A stretch of DNA of 64,000 bases. Source: CAZXNF01 sp050741255 (lineage in GTDB: Bacteria; Pseudomonadota; Gammaproteobacteria; Burkholderiales; SG8-41). Shown in pieces: positions 36,576 through 45,729 of this stretch. The position numbers were made by a program, and so were the translations under genes. The notes beneath the pieces are model-generated. The model searched no databases, was not told the DNA's origin, and saw nothing but the letters and a program-made list of their open reading frames with translations. The stretch lies in NCBI GenBank assembly GCA_050741255.1, contig JBOIEQ010000003.1:8317-72316 (forward strand), given 5' to 3'. The first letter of the stretch is position 1, and each line of letters starts with the position of its first letter.

Positions 36576-38015
36576 TCAGGTGCTCCGCACCAGCCGGCGC
36601 ACCGCGTGGCTGGCCACGACGCGGCCGTCCCGGGCGTAGCCTTCGTGGTTTTCCTCGATTTCGTCGAGCGGGTACACGTAATTGACCATCAGGCCGGCTG
36701 CGCGCGCGAGGCCGCGGCGGCTGGTGTCCGCGAGCCAGTGCACGCGCTCGAGCCGCGCGCCGTTGCCGAGATGGAAACGCGCCACCGGATCGAGTGGCCG
36801 TTCGTGCTGTTTTTCAGCAAGGAGGTAGCGCGCGGCGAGCGGCGGCAGCACCGGCGCGAGCGCGGCGACGATCTCCGGATGCTGGTGCCAGTCTTCCTGG
36901 TCGAGGAGCACGCCGAGAGCCGCCGCCGGATCGCCCTTGCGGGCCGCCGCGCAGATGGCATCGGCGGCGGTGGCGGGAACGAGCGAAGGATCCTGCACAG
37001 CGACGCGGCCGTTGAGCCAGCGTCGGAAGTCCGGCAGCGGCGACAGCGTGACGAAGGTGTCGAGTTTCGGCAGCTCACTTTTCAACAGTTCCACCACGCG
37101 CTTGATCAGGAAGCCGCCGAAGCTCACGCCGCGCAGCCCCTTCTGGGTGTTCGAGATCGAGTAGAACACCGCCACCTCCGCGCGCGCCGGGTCGGCGGCG
37201 GGCTTGGCTTCGTCGAGCAGGTCGTGGACGCTGGACGCAATGTCGCGCGTCAGCGCGACCTCCACGAACACCAGCGGCTCGTCGGGCATGCGCGGATGAA
37301 AGAAGGCGTAGCAACGGCGGTCGGAATCCAGCCGGTGGCGCAGGTCCGTCCACGAGCGGATTTCGTGCACCGCCTCGTAGCTGATCAGTTTTTCCAGCAG
37401 CGAAGCCGGCGAGTCCCAGGTGATCCGTTCGAGACGCAGGAAGCCGACGTCGAACCAGCGCACAAACAGGCCGCGCAGCTCGTCGTCGAGGGTGGCGAGC
37501 TCGGGGTGCTGGTCGACGAGCCGCAGCAGGTCGGTGCGCATGTCGACGAGGAACTTCACGCCGTCGGGCAGCGAGTTGAAGTGCGTGAAGATGCGGCTGC
37601 TCGGCGCGGCCAGCGTGCGGCGCAGTGCCAGCGCCGCGCTACGCGCGGCGCGCGGGTCCGCGGCGGAATGGTACTGCGCGATCGCCAGCTCCACGCTCGC
37701 CCCGTCAGGGCCATAGCGTTCGAGCAGCAGCTCGAAGAAAGCGTGTTTGCCGGCATCGGACAGCGTTGCGTAGATGGCCGCGATCTCCGCGGCGCGGTCG
37801 CGCGCGGAGATTTCGCCGCCGGCGCCGCGCGCACTGTCGTCGAGGATCTGGCGCAACTGCAGCGCGGTGCGCGCTGACAGCGGGCGGGTTTCCTGAAACG
37901 GCCCCTTGAGCCGCCGCCACAGCGAGCGCAGACCGAACCCGCTGCGGGGTTCCGCGACGGCGGCGCCCTCGACGGGAGTCGAGGGGGTCGGTTGATTGGT
38001 GCGGTCGGTGGGCAT
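36576..38015 (-). CDS. Malonyl-CoA decarboxylase
   Basis: MCD converts malonyl-CoA to acetyl-CoA and CO2 without cofactor. The 479-residue protein has the N-terminal helical oligomerisation domain (to about residue 160) and the C-terminal GNAT-fold catalytic domain with VFYSISNTQKGLRGVSFGG, TLSPLPDFRRWL, and the catalytic region HLGNGARLERVHWLAD to NHEGY. Length matches the bacterial MatA/MCD family. It heads the unit MCD-hydrolase-Bug 6. No malonyl-CoA synthetase is in the window. Divergent from Bug 7. Confidence 0.94.
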   Translation of the reverse strand: MPTDRTNQPTPSTPVEGAAVAEPRSGFGLRSLWRRLKGPFQETRPLSARTALQLRQILDDSARGAGGEISARDRAAEIAAIYATLSDAGKHAFFELLLERYGPDGASVELAIAQYHSAADPRAARSAALALRRTLAAPSSRIFTHFNSLPDGVKFLVDMRTDLLRLVDQHPELATLDDELRGLFVRWFDVGFLRLERITWDSPASLLEKLISYEAVHEIRSWTDLRHRLDSDRRCYAFFHPRMPDEPLVFVEVALTRDIASSVHDLLDEAKPAADPARAEVAVFYSISNTQKGLRGVSFGGFLIKRVVELLKSELPKLDTFVTLSPLPDFRRWLNGRVAVQDPSLVPATAADAICAAARKGDPAAALGVLLDQEDWHQHPEIVAALAPVLPPLAARYLLAEKQHERPLDPVARFHLGNGARLERVHWLADTSRRGLARAAGLMVNYVYPLDEIEENHEGYARDGRVVASHAVRRLVRST

Positions 38016-38115
38016 CGGCGTGAGGCGCTTCTTCGGCTACCATCCACCGTAAAGCAAAAACATGACTTGTGCCAAGGGTCTCCGTTCGATTTTCGCAGTG
38101 CAAAGGAAACATTCG

Positions 38116-39120
38116 ATGGGTAAGCAACATGCGCAACACTCGTGGGCCTGGCTGTTGGGCGCGGCCGCGTTCTGCGCCGCCACCGGCGCCGGCGCGGCCG
38201 ATTCCCCGGCCGGCACGGCGGCCAGCTATCCGAACCGCCCCATTCGCATCCTGGTGCCGTTCTCGGCCGGCAGCGCTTCCGACATCTTCGCGCGCACCGT
38301 GGGCGCACGCATGACGGAGGCCTGGAACCAGCAGGTCGTCGTCGACAACCGGCCGAGCGCCGGCGGCGTCATCGCGACCGAAGCGGTGGCGCGCGCCACG
38401 CCCGACGGCTACACGCTGCTCGTCGTGTCGGCGGGGCACGCGGTGAGCGCGGCGCTCTACACCAACCTGCCGTACGATCCGGTGAAGGACTTCGCCGGCG
38501 TGTCGAATCTCGCCAACGTGCCGAGCATCATGGTCGTGGCGCCCGGCAGCGGCATCCGCAACGTCAAGGACCTCATCGCGGCGGCGAAGGCGAAGCCGGG
38601 CGAACTGGCCTACGCGTCACCTGGCATCGGAAGTGCGAATCACCTGGCCACGGAATACTTCAGGAATCTGGCCGGCGTGCAGATCACGCACGTGCCGTAC
38701 AAGGGCATACCCGAGGGGCTGACGGCGGTCATCGGCGGGCAGGTGACGCTGTTCCTCGCGCCGGCGGTGAACGCCCTGCCGCTGGTCAAGGACGGCAAGC
38801 TGCTCGCCATCGCCACCTCCACCGGCAAGCGCGCGGCGGTGCTGCCGGACGTGCCGACGCTGGCCGAGGCCGGCGTGCCCGGCTACGTGTTCGATCCGTG
38901 GTTCGCGATGCTGGCGCCGGCGGAGACGCCGCGGCCCATCGTCGACAAGCTGAACGCCGTGGTGGTGCGCGCGCTGTCGCTGCCGCAGGTCAGGGAACGG
39001 CTGCTGGCGGCGGGCGCGGAGGCGGCGCCCACGACACCGGAGCAACTCGACAAACACATCCGCGCCGAAGTCGCGAAGTTCAAGAAGATCGTGCTGGACG
39101 CCGGCATCAAGCCGGAATGA
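38116..39120 (+). CDS. Bug/TctC-type solute receptor (Bug 7)
   Basis: A 334-residue receptor with signal peptide (WAWLLGAAAFCAATGAGAAD) and motifs YPNRPIRILVPF, ASDIFARTVGA, VVVDNRPSAGGVIA, HVPYKGIPEG and LNAVVVRAL. AAGGA nine bases before ATG 38116 supports this start over an 18-codon extension. It is transcribed divergently from malonyl-CoA decarboxylase, and convergently with the TauE/SafE gene. Ligand unknown. Confidence 0.92.
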   Translation: MGKQHAQHSWAWLLGAAAFCAATGAGAADSPAGTAASYPNRPIRILVPFSAGSASDIFARTVGARMTEAWNQQVVVDNRPSAGGVIATEAVARATPDGYTLLVVSAGHAVSAALYTNLPYDPVKDFAGVSNLANVPSIMVVAPGSGIRNVKDLIAAAKAKPGELAYASPGIGSANHLATEYFRNLAGVQITHVPYKGIPEGLTAVIGGQVTLFLAPAVNALPLVKDGKLLAIATSTGKRAAVLPDVPTLAEAGVPGYVFDPWFAMLAPAETPRPIVDKLNAVVVRALSLPQVRERLLAAGAEAAPTTPEQLDKHIRAEVAKFKKIVLDAGIKPE

Positions 39121-39129
39121 GGCGCCGGC

Positions 39130-40008
39130 TCAGTTGCTCCACAGCCCCCAGCCGTACTGCGCGAGCAGCGCCAGCGCGATGCACAGCAGGAAGCCCTTGA
39201 CCCAGCGCCGGTAGGTCTGCGCGTCCAGGCGGTCGCGCACGCGCACGCCCGCCAGCGCCGCAGCCACGGCCACCAGCACCAGCGGCAGCGTGGCGAGCCA
39301 CAGCGAGGCGCCGACCATGCCGCTGGCGGCGAGCACGCTGAACTGCGTCAGCTTGCCCACCACGAAGCACAGATTGAGCCCCTGCACGAAGGCCGCCGGC
39401 GTGAGCCCCAGCGCCGAGTAGTACATGATCAGCGGCGCCGCGGCCACGTTGGCGGTGGCTTCGCAGGCGCCGCCGACGAAGGACGCCGTGAGGCCGAACG
39501 CCACGGGATGCCGGCGCACCGCCGGTGATTCGCCGAAGCCCAGGCGGTCGAGCGCGAGCCACAGCAGGATGATCAGCGCCAGCACCAGCGAGTACGGCGC
39601 CTCCGGCGCGGCCACGAACACGACGCCGCCGATGAACGCGCCCACCAGCATGCCGAGCGGCATGAACCAGAAGCGCCGGAACAGTTCGCGCAGCGGCGGC
39701 CCCAGGACCACGTTGAGGATGACCGCCGCGAGGCAGGGCAGCAGGATCAGCACGATCGCCTGCTGCATGCCCAGCCAGAGGGCGATGAGGGGCGTGGCGA
39801 TGGTGGGAAAACCCAGTCCGAGCGAGCCTTGCATGAAGCCGGCCACCGCGATGACCGTGCCGATCGCGAGCCACCCGAGCAGGGGGATGCCGTCGAAGCC
39901 GGCGATCAACGCGGAGATCCGTGATACTGCACCGGGCGATTGTAATCGGCCCGCGCCGGCGATTTCCGTCTGGACAGCGGGACCTCCGCGCCGCAATACT
40001 CGGCGCAT
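39130..40008 (-). CDS. TauE/SafE family membrane permease
   Basis: An eight-helix integral membrane protein of the TauE/SafE family, whose members export sulfite, sulfoacetate or related anions. Seen are the first repeat GFMQGSLGLGFPTIATPLIAL, a second half starting AFGLTASFVGGACEATANVAAAP, and the terminal WVKGFLLCIALALLAQYGWG. The start is doubtful: the ATG at 40008 gives 292 residues and overlaps the divergent GMC start, while a TTG at 39909 gives 259, the usual family length. Since xsc (sulfite-producing) lies 16 kb away, sulfite export is possible but not linked. Confidence 0.8.
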   Translation of the reverse strand: MRRVLRRGGPAVQTEIAGAGRLQSPGAVSRISALIAGFDGIPLLGWLAIGTVIAVAGFMQGSLGLGFPTIATPLIALWLGMQQAIVLILLPCLAAVILNVVLGPPLRELFRRFWFMPLGMLVGAFIGGVVFVAAPEAPYSLVLALIILLWLALDRLGFGESPAVRRHPVAFGLTASFVGGACEATANVAAAPLIMYYSALGLTPAAFVQGLNLCFVVGKLTQFSVLAASGMVGASLWLATLPLVLVAVAAALAGVRVRDRLDAQTYRRWVKGFLLCIALALLAQYGWGLWSN

Positions 40009-41608
40009 GCGCGCCGGAACGTACGACTACGTGATCGTCGGCGCCGGTTCCGCCGGCTGCGTGCTGGCGAACCGGCTGACGGCTAGCGGCCGCTATTCCG
40101 TGCTGTTGCTGGAAGCGGGGCCCGTGGACCGCAACCTGTGGATCCATCTTCCGATCGGCTATGCGAAGACGATGTTCCATCCCGTCTACAACTGGCGCTT
40201 CCACACCGAGCCCGAAGCGTGGATGAACGACCGCAAAATCTACTGGCCGCGCGGGCGCGGGCTGGGCGGTTCGTCCTCCATCAACGGGCTGATCTACGTG
40301 CGCGGCCAGCGCGAGGACTACGATCACTGGGCCGCGCTCGGCAACGCGGGCTGGGGGTTCGACGACGTGCTGCCGTACTTCATCCGCAGCGAGAACAATT
40401 CGCGCGGGGCGGACGGGTACCACGGCAGCGACGGTCCGCTGGCCTGTTCCGACATCGGCGAGACGCATCCGCTGATGGAGGCGATCATCAAGGCCGGCGG
40501 CGAACTCGGCGTGCCGCGCAACGACGATTTCAACGGCGCGCGGCAGGAGGGGGTCGGTTACTACCAGTTGTTCACGCGCAACGGCTGGCGCTGCTCGACG
40601 GCGGTGGGTTACCTCAAGCCGGCACGCCACCGCGCCAATCTGCGCGTGGAAACGGACGCGCACGCGACGGCAGTGCTGTTCGAGGGTGCGCGTGCGACGG
40701 GGGTCCGGTACCGCCGGCACGGTGTCGTGCACGAGGCCCATGCCGCGCGTGAAGTCATCCTCGCCGCGGGCGCGCTGCAAACGCCGCAACTGCTGCAGTT
40801 GTCCGGGATCGGCGCCGCGGAAGTGCTGGCGCCGCACGGCATCGCCGTGCGCCATCATTTGCCGGGCGTTGGCGAGAACCTGCAGGACCACCTGCAGGCG
40901 CGCGTCATGTTCAAGGTCACGCGGCCGATCACCACCAACGACGCATTGCGCAGCCCGTGGGCGCGCTTCCGGATGGGCTGGCAATGGCTCACGCAGCGCA
41001 CCGGCCCGCTCGCCATCGGCATCAACCACGGCGGCATGTTTACGCGCGCGCTGCCCGGGTCGGTGACGCCCGACATCCAGTTTCATTTTGCGGCGTTGTC
41101 CGCGGAGATGGCCGGCGCGGCGACGCATCCGTGGTCCGGATGCACGTTTTCCGTCTGCCAGTTGCGGCCGACCTCGCGCGGCACGGTGCGCCTCCAGTCG
41201 CCGGACCCGCTGGCCGCCCCGGTGATGCGGGCGAACTATCTGTCCACCGAGCTCGATTGCAAAACCATGGTCGAAGGCGTCCGCTTCGCGCGCAAGCTTG
41301 CGCGCGCGCCGGCGCTGGCGCCCCTGATCGGCGAGGAGTACCGGCCGGGTGCGGGCGCGCAGAGTGACGACGAAGTGCTCGGATTCGTGCGCAACTACGG
41401 TGCCACGATCTTCCATCCCGTCGGCACCTGCAGGATGGGCGCCGACCCGCTGGCCGTGGTCGATGCCCGGCTGCGCGTGCACGGCATCGGTGCGCTGCGC
41501 GTGGTGGACGCCTCGATCATGCCTTCGCTGGTGTCCGGCAACACGAACGCGCCAGTGGTGATGATCGCGGAAAAGGCGGCCGACCTGATTCTCGGCGACG
41601 CGCGTTAG
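40007..41608 (+). CDS. GMC-family FAD oxidoreductase (choline dehydrogenase-like)
   Basis: A 533-residue flavin-dependent alcohol dehydrogenase or oxidase. The N-terminal FAD motif is YDYVIVGAGSAGCVLANRL, followed by the GMC signatures WPRGRGLGGSSSINGLIYVRG and GALQTPQLLQLSGIG, and the C-terminal active-site region PVGTCRMG to SGNTNAPVVMIAEKAAD. The substrate of such proteins cannot be read from sequence; relatives oxidise choline, polyethylene glycol or other alcohols. The start codon lies in a GCATGC palindrome that is also an ATG on the other strand. Confidence 0.92.
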   Translation: MRAGTYDYVIVGAGSAGCVLANRLTASGRYSVLLLEAGPVDRNLWIHLPIGYAKTMFHPVYNWRFHTEPEAWMNDRKIYWPRGRGLGGSSSINGLIYVRGQREDYDHWAALGNAGWGFDDVLPYFIRSENNSRGADGYHGSDGPLACSDIGETHPLMEAIIKAGGELGVPRNDDFNGARQEGVGYYQLFTRNGWRCSTAVGYLKPARHRANLRVETDAHATAVLFEGARATGVRYRRHGVVHEAHAAREVILAAGALQTPQLLQLSGIGAAEVLAPHGIAVRHHLPGVGENLQDHLQARVMFKVTRPITTNDALRSPWARFRMGWQWLTQRTGPLAIGINHGGMFTRALPGSVTPDIQFHFAALSAEMAGAATHPWSGCTFSVCQLRPTSRGTVRLQSPDPLAAPVMRANYLSTELDCKTMVEGVRFARKLARAPALAPLIGEEYRPGAGAQSDDEVLGFVRNYGATIFHPVGTCRMGADPLAVVDARLRVHGIGALRVVDASIMPSLVSGNTNAPVVMIAEKAADLILGDAR

Positions 41609-41737
41609 ACGCGTGCGAGTGGCGCGGCGCGTCGCACCGTGCATGCTATGATGATTTCATAATGGTGCATGGGTGCGAAACGCGCGCACTATCGCGCGGT
41701 GCCAGTATTCAACCGGTATTCAACGTACGGGGAGACG

Positions 41738-42514
41738 ATGATGGCTGACATGAATCCGTACAAGGCGCCCGACGCGGCTGTGGCCGATGTCGCCACCGGT
41801 CAGGGCGGGGACGCGGTGTCCGTGCCGGCGGGCAACGGCTGGCAGTGGATCGCCGACGCTTTTGCCCTGTTCAAGCAGCAGCCGGCGTTGTGGATCGGCG
41901 TGACGATCGTCTTTTTCCTCATGTTGATCGTCTTGCAGATCATCCCCGTCATCGGCGCGCTGGGCGCCTATCTGCTCGCACCGGTGCTCGCCGGCGGCCT
42001 CATGCTCGGCTGCCGCGCGCAGGAGCGCGGGGAAGGCCTCACCTTCAATCATCTCTTCGCCGGCTTCAGCACCAACACGAGCAACCTGGTGGTGGTCGGC
42101 GTGCTCATGCTGGTGGCCATTGTCATCGCGGTGGCCATCGTGTTGATCATCTTCGGGGCCGGGATGCTTGCCCTGTTCATGGGCGGCGGCTCAAAAGCAG
42201 TGACGGGGGGGAGTATCTCCATCATGACCGTGATGCTGGCGGCGCTCGTGATGGTCGGCCTGTCGGTGCCGATCTACATGGCGGTCTGGTTCGCGCCTGC
42301 GCTGGTGGTGTTCCGCGGCCTGTCGGCGGTCGAGGCGATGAAGGCGAGCTTCGGCGCCTGCCTGAAGAACATCGTGCCCTTCATCGTCTACAGCGTCGTG
42401 GTCTTCGTACTCGGCATCATCGCCACCATTCCGGTGGGCCTGGGCTGGTTCGTGCTGGGCCCGATACTGGTGATCGCGGTGTACACCACCTACAAGGACA
42501 TTTTCCAGGAGTAA
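41738..42514 (+). CDS. BPSS1780-like polytopic membrane protein
   Basis: A 258-residue membrane protein: an N-terminal NPYKAPDA segment in a short Ala/Gly-rich cytoplasmic tail, then about five or six hydrophobic helices (starting WIGVTIVFFLMLIVLQ), one amphipathic loop with FRGLSAVEAMKASFGAC, and a C-terminal YTTYKDIF tag common in this family. Start at the ATG doublet 41738/41741, with GGGGAG just upstream favouring the second. It precedes the RDD gene by 20 bases and probably opens the membrane cluster. Confidence 0.82.
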   Translation: MMADMNPYKAPDAAVADVATGQGGDAVSVPAGNGWQWIADAFALFKQQPALWIGVTIVFFLMLIVLQIIPVIGALGAYLLAPVLAGGLMLGCRAQERGEGLTFNHLFAGFSTNTSNLVVVGVLMLVAIVIAVAIVLIIFGAGMLALFMGGGSKAVTGGSISIMTVMLAALVMVGLSVPIYMAVWFAPALVVFRGLSAVEAMKASFGACLKNIVPFIVYSVVVFVLGIIATIPVGLGWFVLGPILVIAVYTTYKDIFQE

Positions 42515-42534
42515 CGCCGCCTGTTCCGGCGGCC

Positions 42535-43227
42535 ATGATGCTCGACACGCTCCGTTCGGTCGCCACCCCTGAAGGCATCGAGCTCGAACTGCGGCTCGCC
42601 GGTCCGGCCGCGCGGGCGGTGGCGTGGCTGGTGGACCTGCTGGTTCGCGTCGCGCTCTACCTCTCCGCAACGGTGGTGCTCGCGCCGCTCGCGGGGATGG
42701 GGTCCGGGCTCGCCCTGATCCTGGTTTTTGCACTGGAATGGCTGTACCCGGCAGTGTTCGAGGCTGTGTGGAACGGCCAGACGCCCGGCAAGCGCGTGAT
42801 GAAGATCGCCGTGCTGCGCAACGACGGCACGCCGATCGGCTGGCACGAGGCGCTGGTGCGCAACCTGCTGCGCGCGATCGATTTCCTGCCGTTCTGCTAC
42901 GGCATCGGCCTCACGGCCATGCTGATCAACCGCGATTTCAAGCGCCTGGGCGATCTGGTTGCCGGCACCGTGGTCGTGTATCGCGATCACGAACGCCTGC
43001 AGGCGATGATCCCCGTCGCGCCGCCACAGGCGCCGCGCGTGCCGCTCGCGCTCGCCGAGCAGCGCGCGGTGCTCGCCTTCGCCGGCCGCGTTCCCGTGCT
43101 CACGCCCGAGCGCGCTGCCGAGTTGGCGGAAATCCCGGTGCGGCTGACCGGCCAGGCGCAGGGCCCGGCCGCGGTCGAACGCCTGCTGCGGATCGCGAAC
43201 TTCCTGATCGGCAGGTCCGCGCCTTGA
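42535..43227 (+). CDS. RDD-family membrane protein
   Basis: A 230-residue protein with an RDD domain: helix one ARAVAWLVDLLVRVALYL, helix two in ALEWLYPAVFEAVWNGQTPGKRVMKI, and the third segment FKRLGDLVAGTVVVYRD. The C-terminal 75 residues are cytoplasmic and carry a helix-rich tail (LTPERAAELAEIPVRL). RDD proteins are transporters or assembly factors of unknown cargo in most cases. The stop overlaps the TTG start of the SpoIIM-like gene (TTGA). Confidence 0.88.
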   Translation: MMLDTLRSVATPEGIELELRLAGPAARAVAWLVDLLVRVALYLSATVVLAPLAGMGSGLALILVFALEWLYPAVFEAVWNGQTPGKRVMKIAVLRNDGTPIGWHEALVRNLLRAIDFLPFCYGIGLTAMLINRDFKRLGDLVAGTVVVYRDHERLQAMIPVAPPQAPRVPLALAEQRAVLAFAGRVPVLTPERAAELAEIPVRLTGQAQGPAAVERLLRIANFLIGRSAP

Positions 43228-44210
43228 AGCAGGAGGAATTCGAACGCGCGCATGCGCCGCTGTGGCGCGCGTTCGAGGCGTGGCTGGCGCGCGACGCGCT
43301 CGGGTCCGGCGCGGGCCCCGCGCCGCCGGATGCGCTGGCCGACGGCGCGGTGCCGCAGCGTTACCGGGTGCTCTGCCAGCACCTGGCGCTCGCCCGCGAC
43401 CGCGGCTACAGCGCCGATCTTGTCGAGCGGTTGAACCAGCTCGCGCTGCGCGGCCATCGCCTGCTCTACGGCACGCGCGTGGAAGCGGGCAACCGCGTCC
43501 TCGACTTCATCACCGACGGCTTTCCGCGCGCGGTGCGCGCGGAGCGCCGCTTCGCCGCCGCCGCCGCGCTGCTCCTGTTCGGGCCTTTCCTGCTGCTGAT
43601 CGTGGCGCTGGGCCCGTATCCGGACCTCGTGTACTACTTCATCCCGCCGGCCGAGGTCGCGAAGTACGAGGAGATGTACAGCCCGACCGCCGAGCATCTC
43701 GGCCGCACGCGTTCGGCCGATTCCGCGTTCTACATGTTCGGCATCTACATCTGGAACAACGTGCGGATCGGCTTCCAGACATTCGCCGGCGGCCTCGTGT
43801 TCGGTCTCGGCGCCGTGCTCGCGCTGGTCTTCAACGGCATCGCGCTCGGCGCGGTGGCGGGTCATCTCACGCATGCGGGCTACGCGCTGACGTTCTGGAC
43901 CTTCGTCTCCGGCCACAGTGCGTTCGAGCTGACGGCAATCGCGCTGTCGGGCGCGGGGGGGCTGCGCCTGGGCGCTGCACTGGTCGCGCCGGGGCGGCTC
44001 TCGCGCAAGGCGGCGCTGGTCGCGGCCGCGCACCGTGCGGGCCCGGTCGTCTACGGCGCCGCGGGCATGCTGGTGCTCGCCGCGGTGATCGAGGCGTTCT
44101 GGTCCTCGGTGACCACGCTGGCCCCGCAGCTCAAGTGGGGCGTCGGCGCCGTACTGTGGGTGCTGACGCTCGCCTACTTCACGTTCACGGGGCGCCGCCG
44201 TGGATCTTGA
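43224..44210 (+). CDS. SpoIIM/DUF95-like membrane protein
   Basis: A 328-residue membrane protein resembling stage II sporulation protein M (DUF95): a cytoplasmic helical N-terminus (to about 105), then several hydrophobic helices, with the family-typical YMFGIYIWNNVRIGFQTFAGG and GHLTHAGYALTFWTFVSGHS AFE regions. The organism is not a spore former, so the name only marks the fold. The TTG start is chosen because it overlaps the RDD stop by two bases; there is no ATG or GTG of sensible position. It overlaps the next gene by 11 bases. Confidence 0.82.
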   Translation: MKQEEFERAHAPLWRAFEAWLARDALGSGAGPAPPDALADGAVPQRYRVLCQHLALARDRGYSADLVERLNQLALRGHRLLYGTRVEAGNRVLDFITDGFPRAVRAERRFAAAAALLLFGPFLLLIVALGPYPDLVYYFIPPAEVAKYEEMYSPTAEHLGRTRSADSAFYMFGIYIWNNVRIGFQTFAGGLVFGLGAVLALVFNGIALGAVAGHLTHAGYALTFWTFVSGHSAFELTAIALSGAGGLRLGAALVAPGRLSRKAALVAAAHRAGPVVYGAAGMLVLAAVIEAFWSSVTTLAPQLKWGVGAVLWVLTLAYFTFTGRRRGS

Positions 44211-45729
44211 GCGCCTCGCCCTGCAACTGCGCCCGCGCAATCCGTGGGAGGCGATGGACCTCGGCGCAGCGATGCTGCGAGAATGGTGGCAGCCGGTCTA
44301 CGGCGCGTGGTTCGCGGTGTACGGGCCGGCCGTCGTGCTGCTGCACCTCGTCTTCACCGCGCATCCCGCGCTCGCGCTGCTCGCGCTGTGGTGGCTGAAG
44401 CCCGCGTTCGACCGCATCGTGCTGCACGTGGCCGCCGGCAGCGTGTTCGGCGCGTCGCCCGCCGTGCGCGACACCGTGCGCGGCTACTTCCGCTACGCCG
44501 GCCGCGGGCTGTTCGCGTCGCTGACCTACTACCGCTTCGATCTCGCGCGGTCGTTCAATCTGCCGGTGTGGCAACTGGAGGGGCTGCGCGGCGCGCCCGC
44601 GCGCAAGCGCGCGCAGGCGCTGCACAGGCGCGCCCGCGGACACGCCGTGTGGCTGACGCTGATTTGCGCGAATTTCGAGCTGGTGCTGTTCTTCTCTCTC
44701 ATCGGCCTGCTGGCGATGGTGACGCCGGCGCACGCCGGCGAGCAGTGGGGCTGGGCGGCCTTCTTCCTCGGCCGGGACGATCTGCCGCTGTGGCGCGTCA
44801 TCGTCGAACACGCGTGTTACCTGCTGGCCGTGTCCATCGTGGAGCCTCTCTACGTGACCGCCGGTTTCGCGTTGTATCTCAACCGGCGCACGCAACTGGA
44901 GGCCTGGGACGTGGAGCTGCAGTTGCGCCGGCTGGAGGCGGCCCCCGGACGGTCCGCGCCGCTGCGCCAGGCGGCGGCGGTGGCGGTGCTCGCACTCGTC
45001 CTCGGCTGGAGCGCGACGCCGTGGCCCGTGTTCGCCGCAGAACCGCCCCCGGCGACGCCGGCCGGCGAGGCGGCGCGCGAGGTGCTCAAGGACCCCGCGT
45101 TCGAACAATGGAAAGACAACACGGGCTGGCGCTACGTCGGGCCGGGTCTCGGCGGCGAGGAATCCAGGCGGGAGCCGCGCAAGTCTGCCGACACCGACTG
45201 GAGCGGCCTGATCAATGGCATCGCCGAGCTGCTCCGCCTCCTGGCGTGGGCCGCCGGCGCCGCCGCCATTGCGTGGCTGCTGTGGATCGTCGCGCGCTAT
45301 GCGGGGCTCGCCCGCGGCGGCTGGCGGGAGGGTTACCGGCCGCCGGATGCGCTGTTCGGGCTCGACCTGCGGCCCGAGTCGCTGCCCGATGACGTGCCCG
45401 GCACGGCCGCGGCGCTGATGCGCGAGGGCCGGCTGCGCGAGGCGCTCGCGCTGCTCTACCGCGGGGCACTGGTGAAGCTCGTGCACGTGCGTCACGTGGA
45501 GATCGCCGCCGCCGATACCGAAGGCGATTGCGTGCGCCGCGTGAGCGCCGCCACCCCGGGCGCCACCGCGCAGTACTTCGCGCGGCTGGTGGGCGTGTGG
45601 CAGGGCGCGGCCTATGCGAACCGCCTGCCGCCGCCCGCCGATGCCGAGGCGCTCGCGCGCGAGTGGGCGGCGGCCTTCGCGCCCGAGACCGCGCCCGGTA
45701 CGGCCACGCCGAACGGCCCGTCCGCATGA
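44200..45729 (+). CDS. Membrane protein with DUF4129-like C-terminus
   Basis: A 509-residue protein, GTG start inside the preceding gene. About four hydrophobic segments in the first 240 residues, a hydrophobic segment near 270-285 leading into a periplasmic Pro/Ala-rich and charged stretch, another helix (AWAAGAAAIAWLLWIVARY), then a cytoplasmic C-terminal domain with REALALLYRGALVKL and YFARLVGVWQGAAYAN that resembles DUF4129. Such domains occur in MoxR/DUF58 loci and in transglutaminase proteins. Overlaps the next gene by four bases. Confidence 0.78.
   Translation: MDLERLALQLRPRNPWEAMDLGAAMLREWWQPVYGAWFAVYGPAVVLLHLVFTAHPALALLALWWLKPAFDRIVLHVAAGSVFGASPAVRDTVRGYFRYAGRGLFASLTYYRFDLARSFNLPVWQLEGLRGAPARKRAQALHRRARGHAVWLTLICANFELVLFFSLIGLLAMVTPAHAGEQWGWAAFFLGRDDLPLWRVIVEHACYLLAVSIVEPLYVTAGFALYLNRRTQLEAWDVELQLRRLEAAPGRSAPLRQAAAVAVLALVLGWSATPWPVFAAEPPPATPAGEAAREVLKDPAFEQWKDNTGWRYVGPGLGGEESRREPRKSADTDWSGLINGIAELLRLLAWAAGAAAIAWLLWIVARYAGLARGGWREGYRPPDALFGLDLRPESLPDDVPGTAAALMREGRLREALALLYRGALVKLVHVRHVEIAAADTEGDCVRRVSAATPGATAQYFARLVGVWQGAAYANRLPPPADAEALAREWAAAFAPETAPGTATPNGPSA

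Noticed and set aside
39107..41644. 845-codon minus-strand open frame across the GMC gene
   Set aside because: It is the complement of a well-supported GMC oxidoreductase and only resembles protein in composition.
43224..44210. Sporulation function from the SpoIIM resemblance
   Set aside because: Everything else points to a betaproteobacterium, which does not form endospores; the domain is shared by non-sporulating bacteria.
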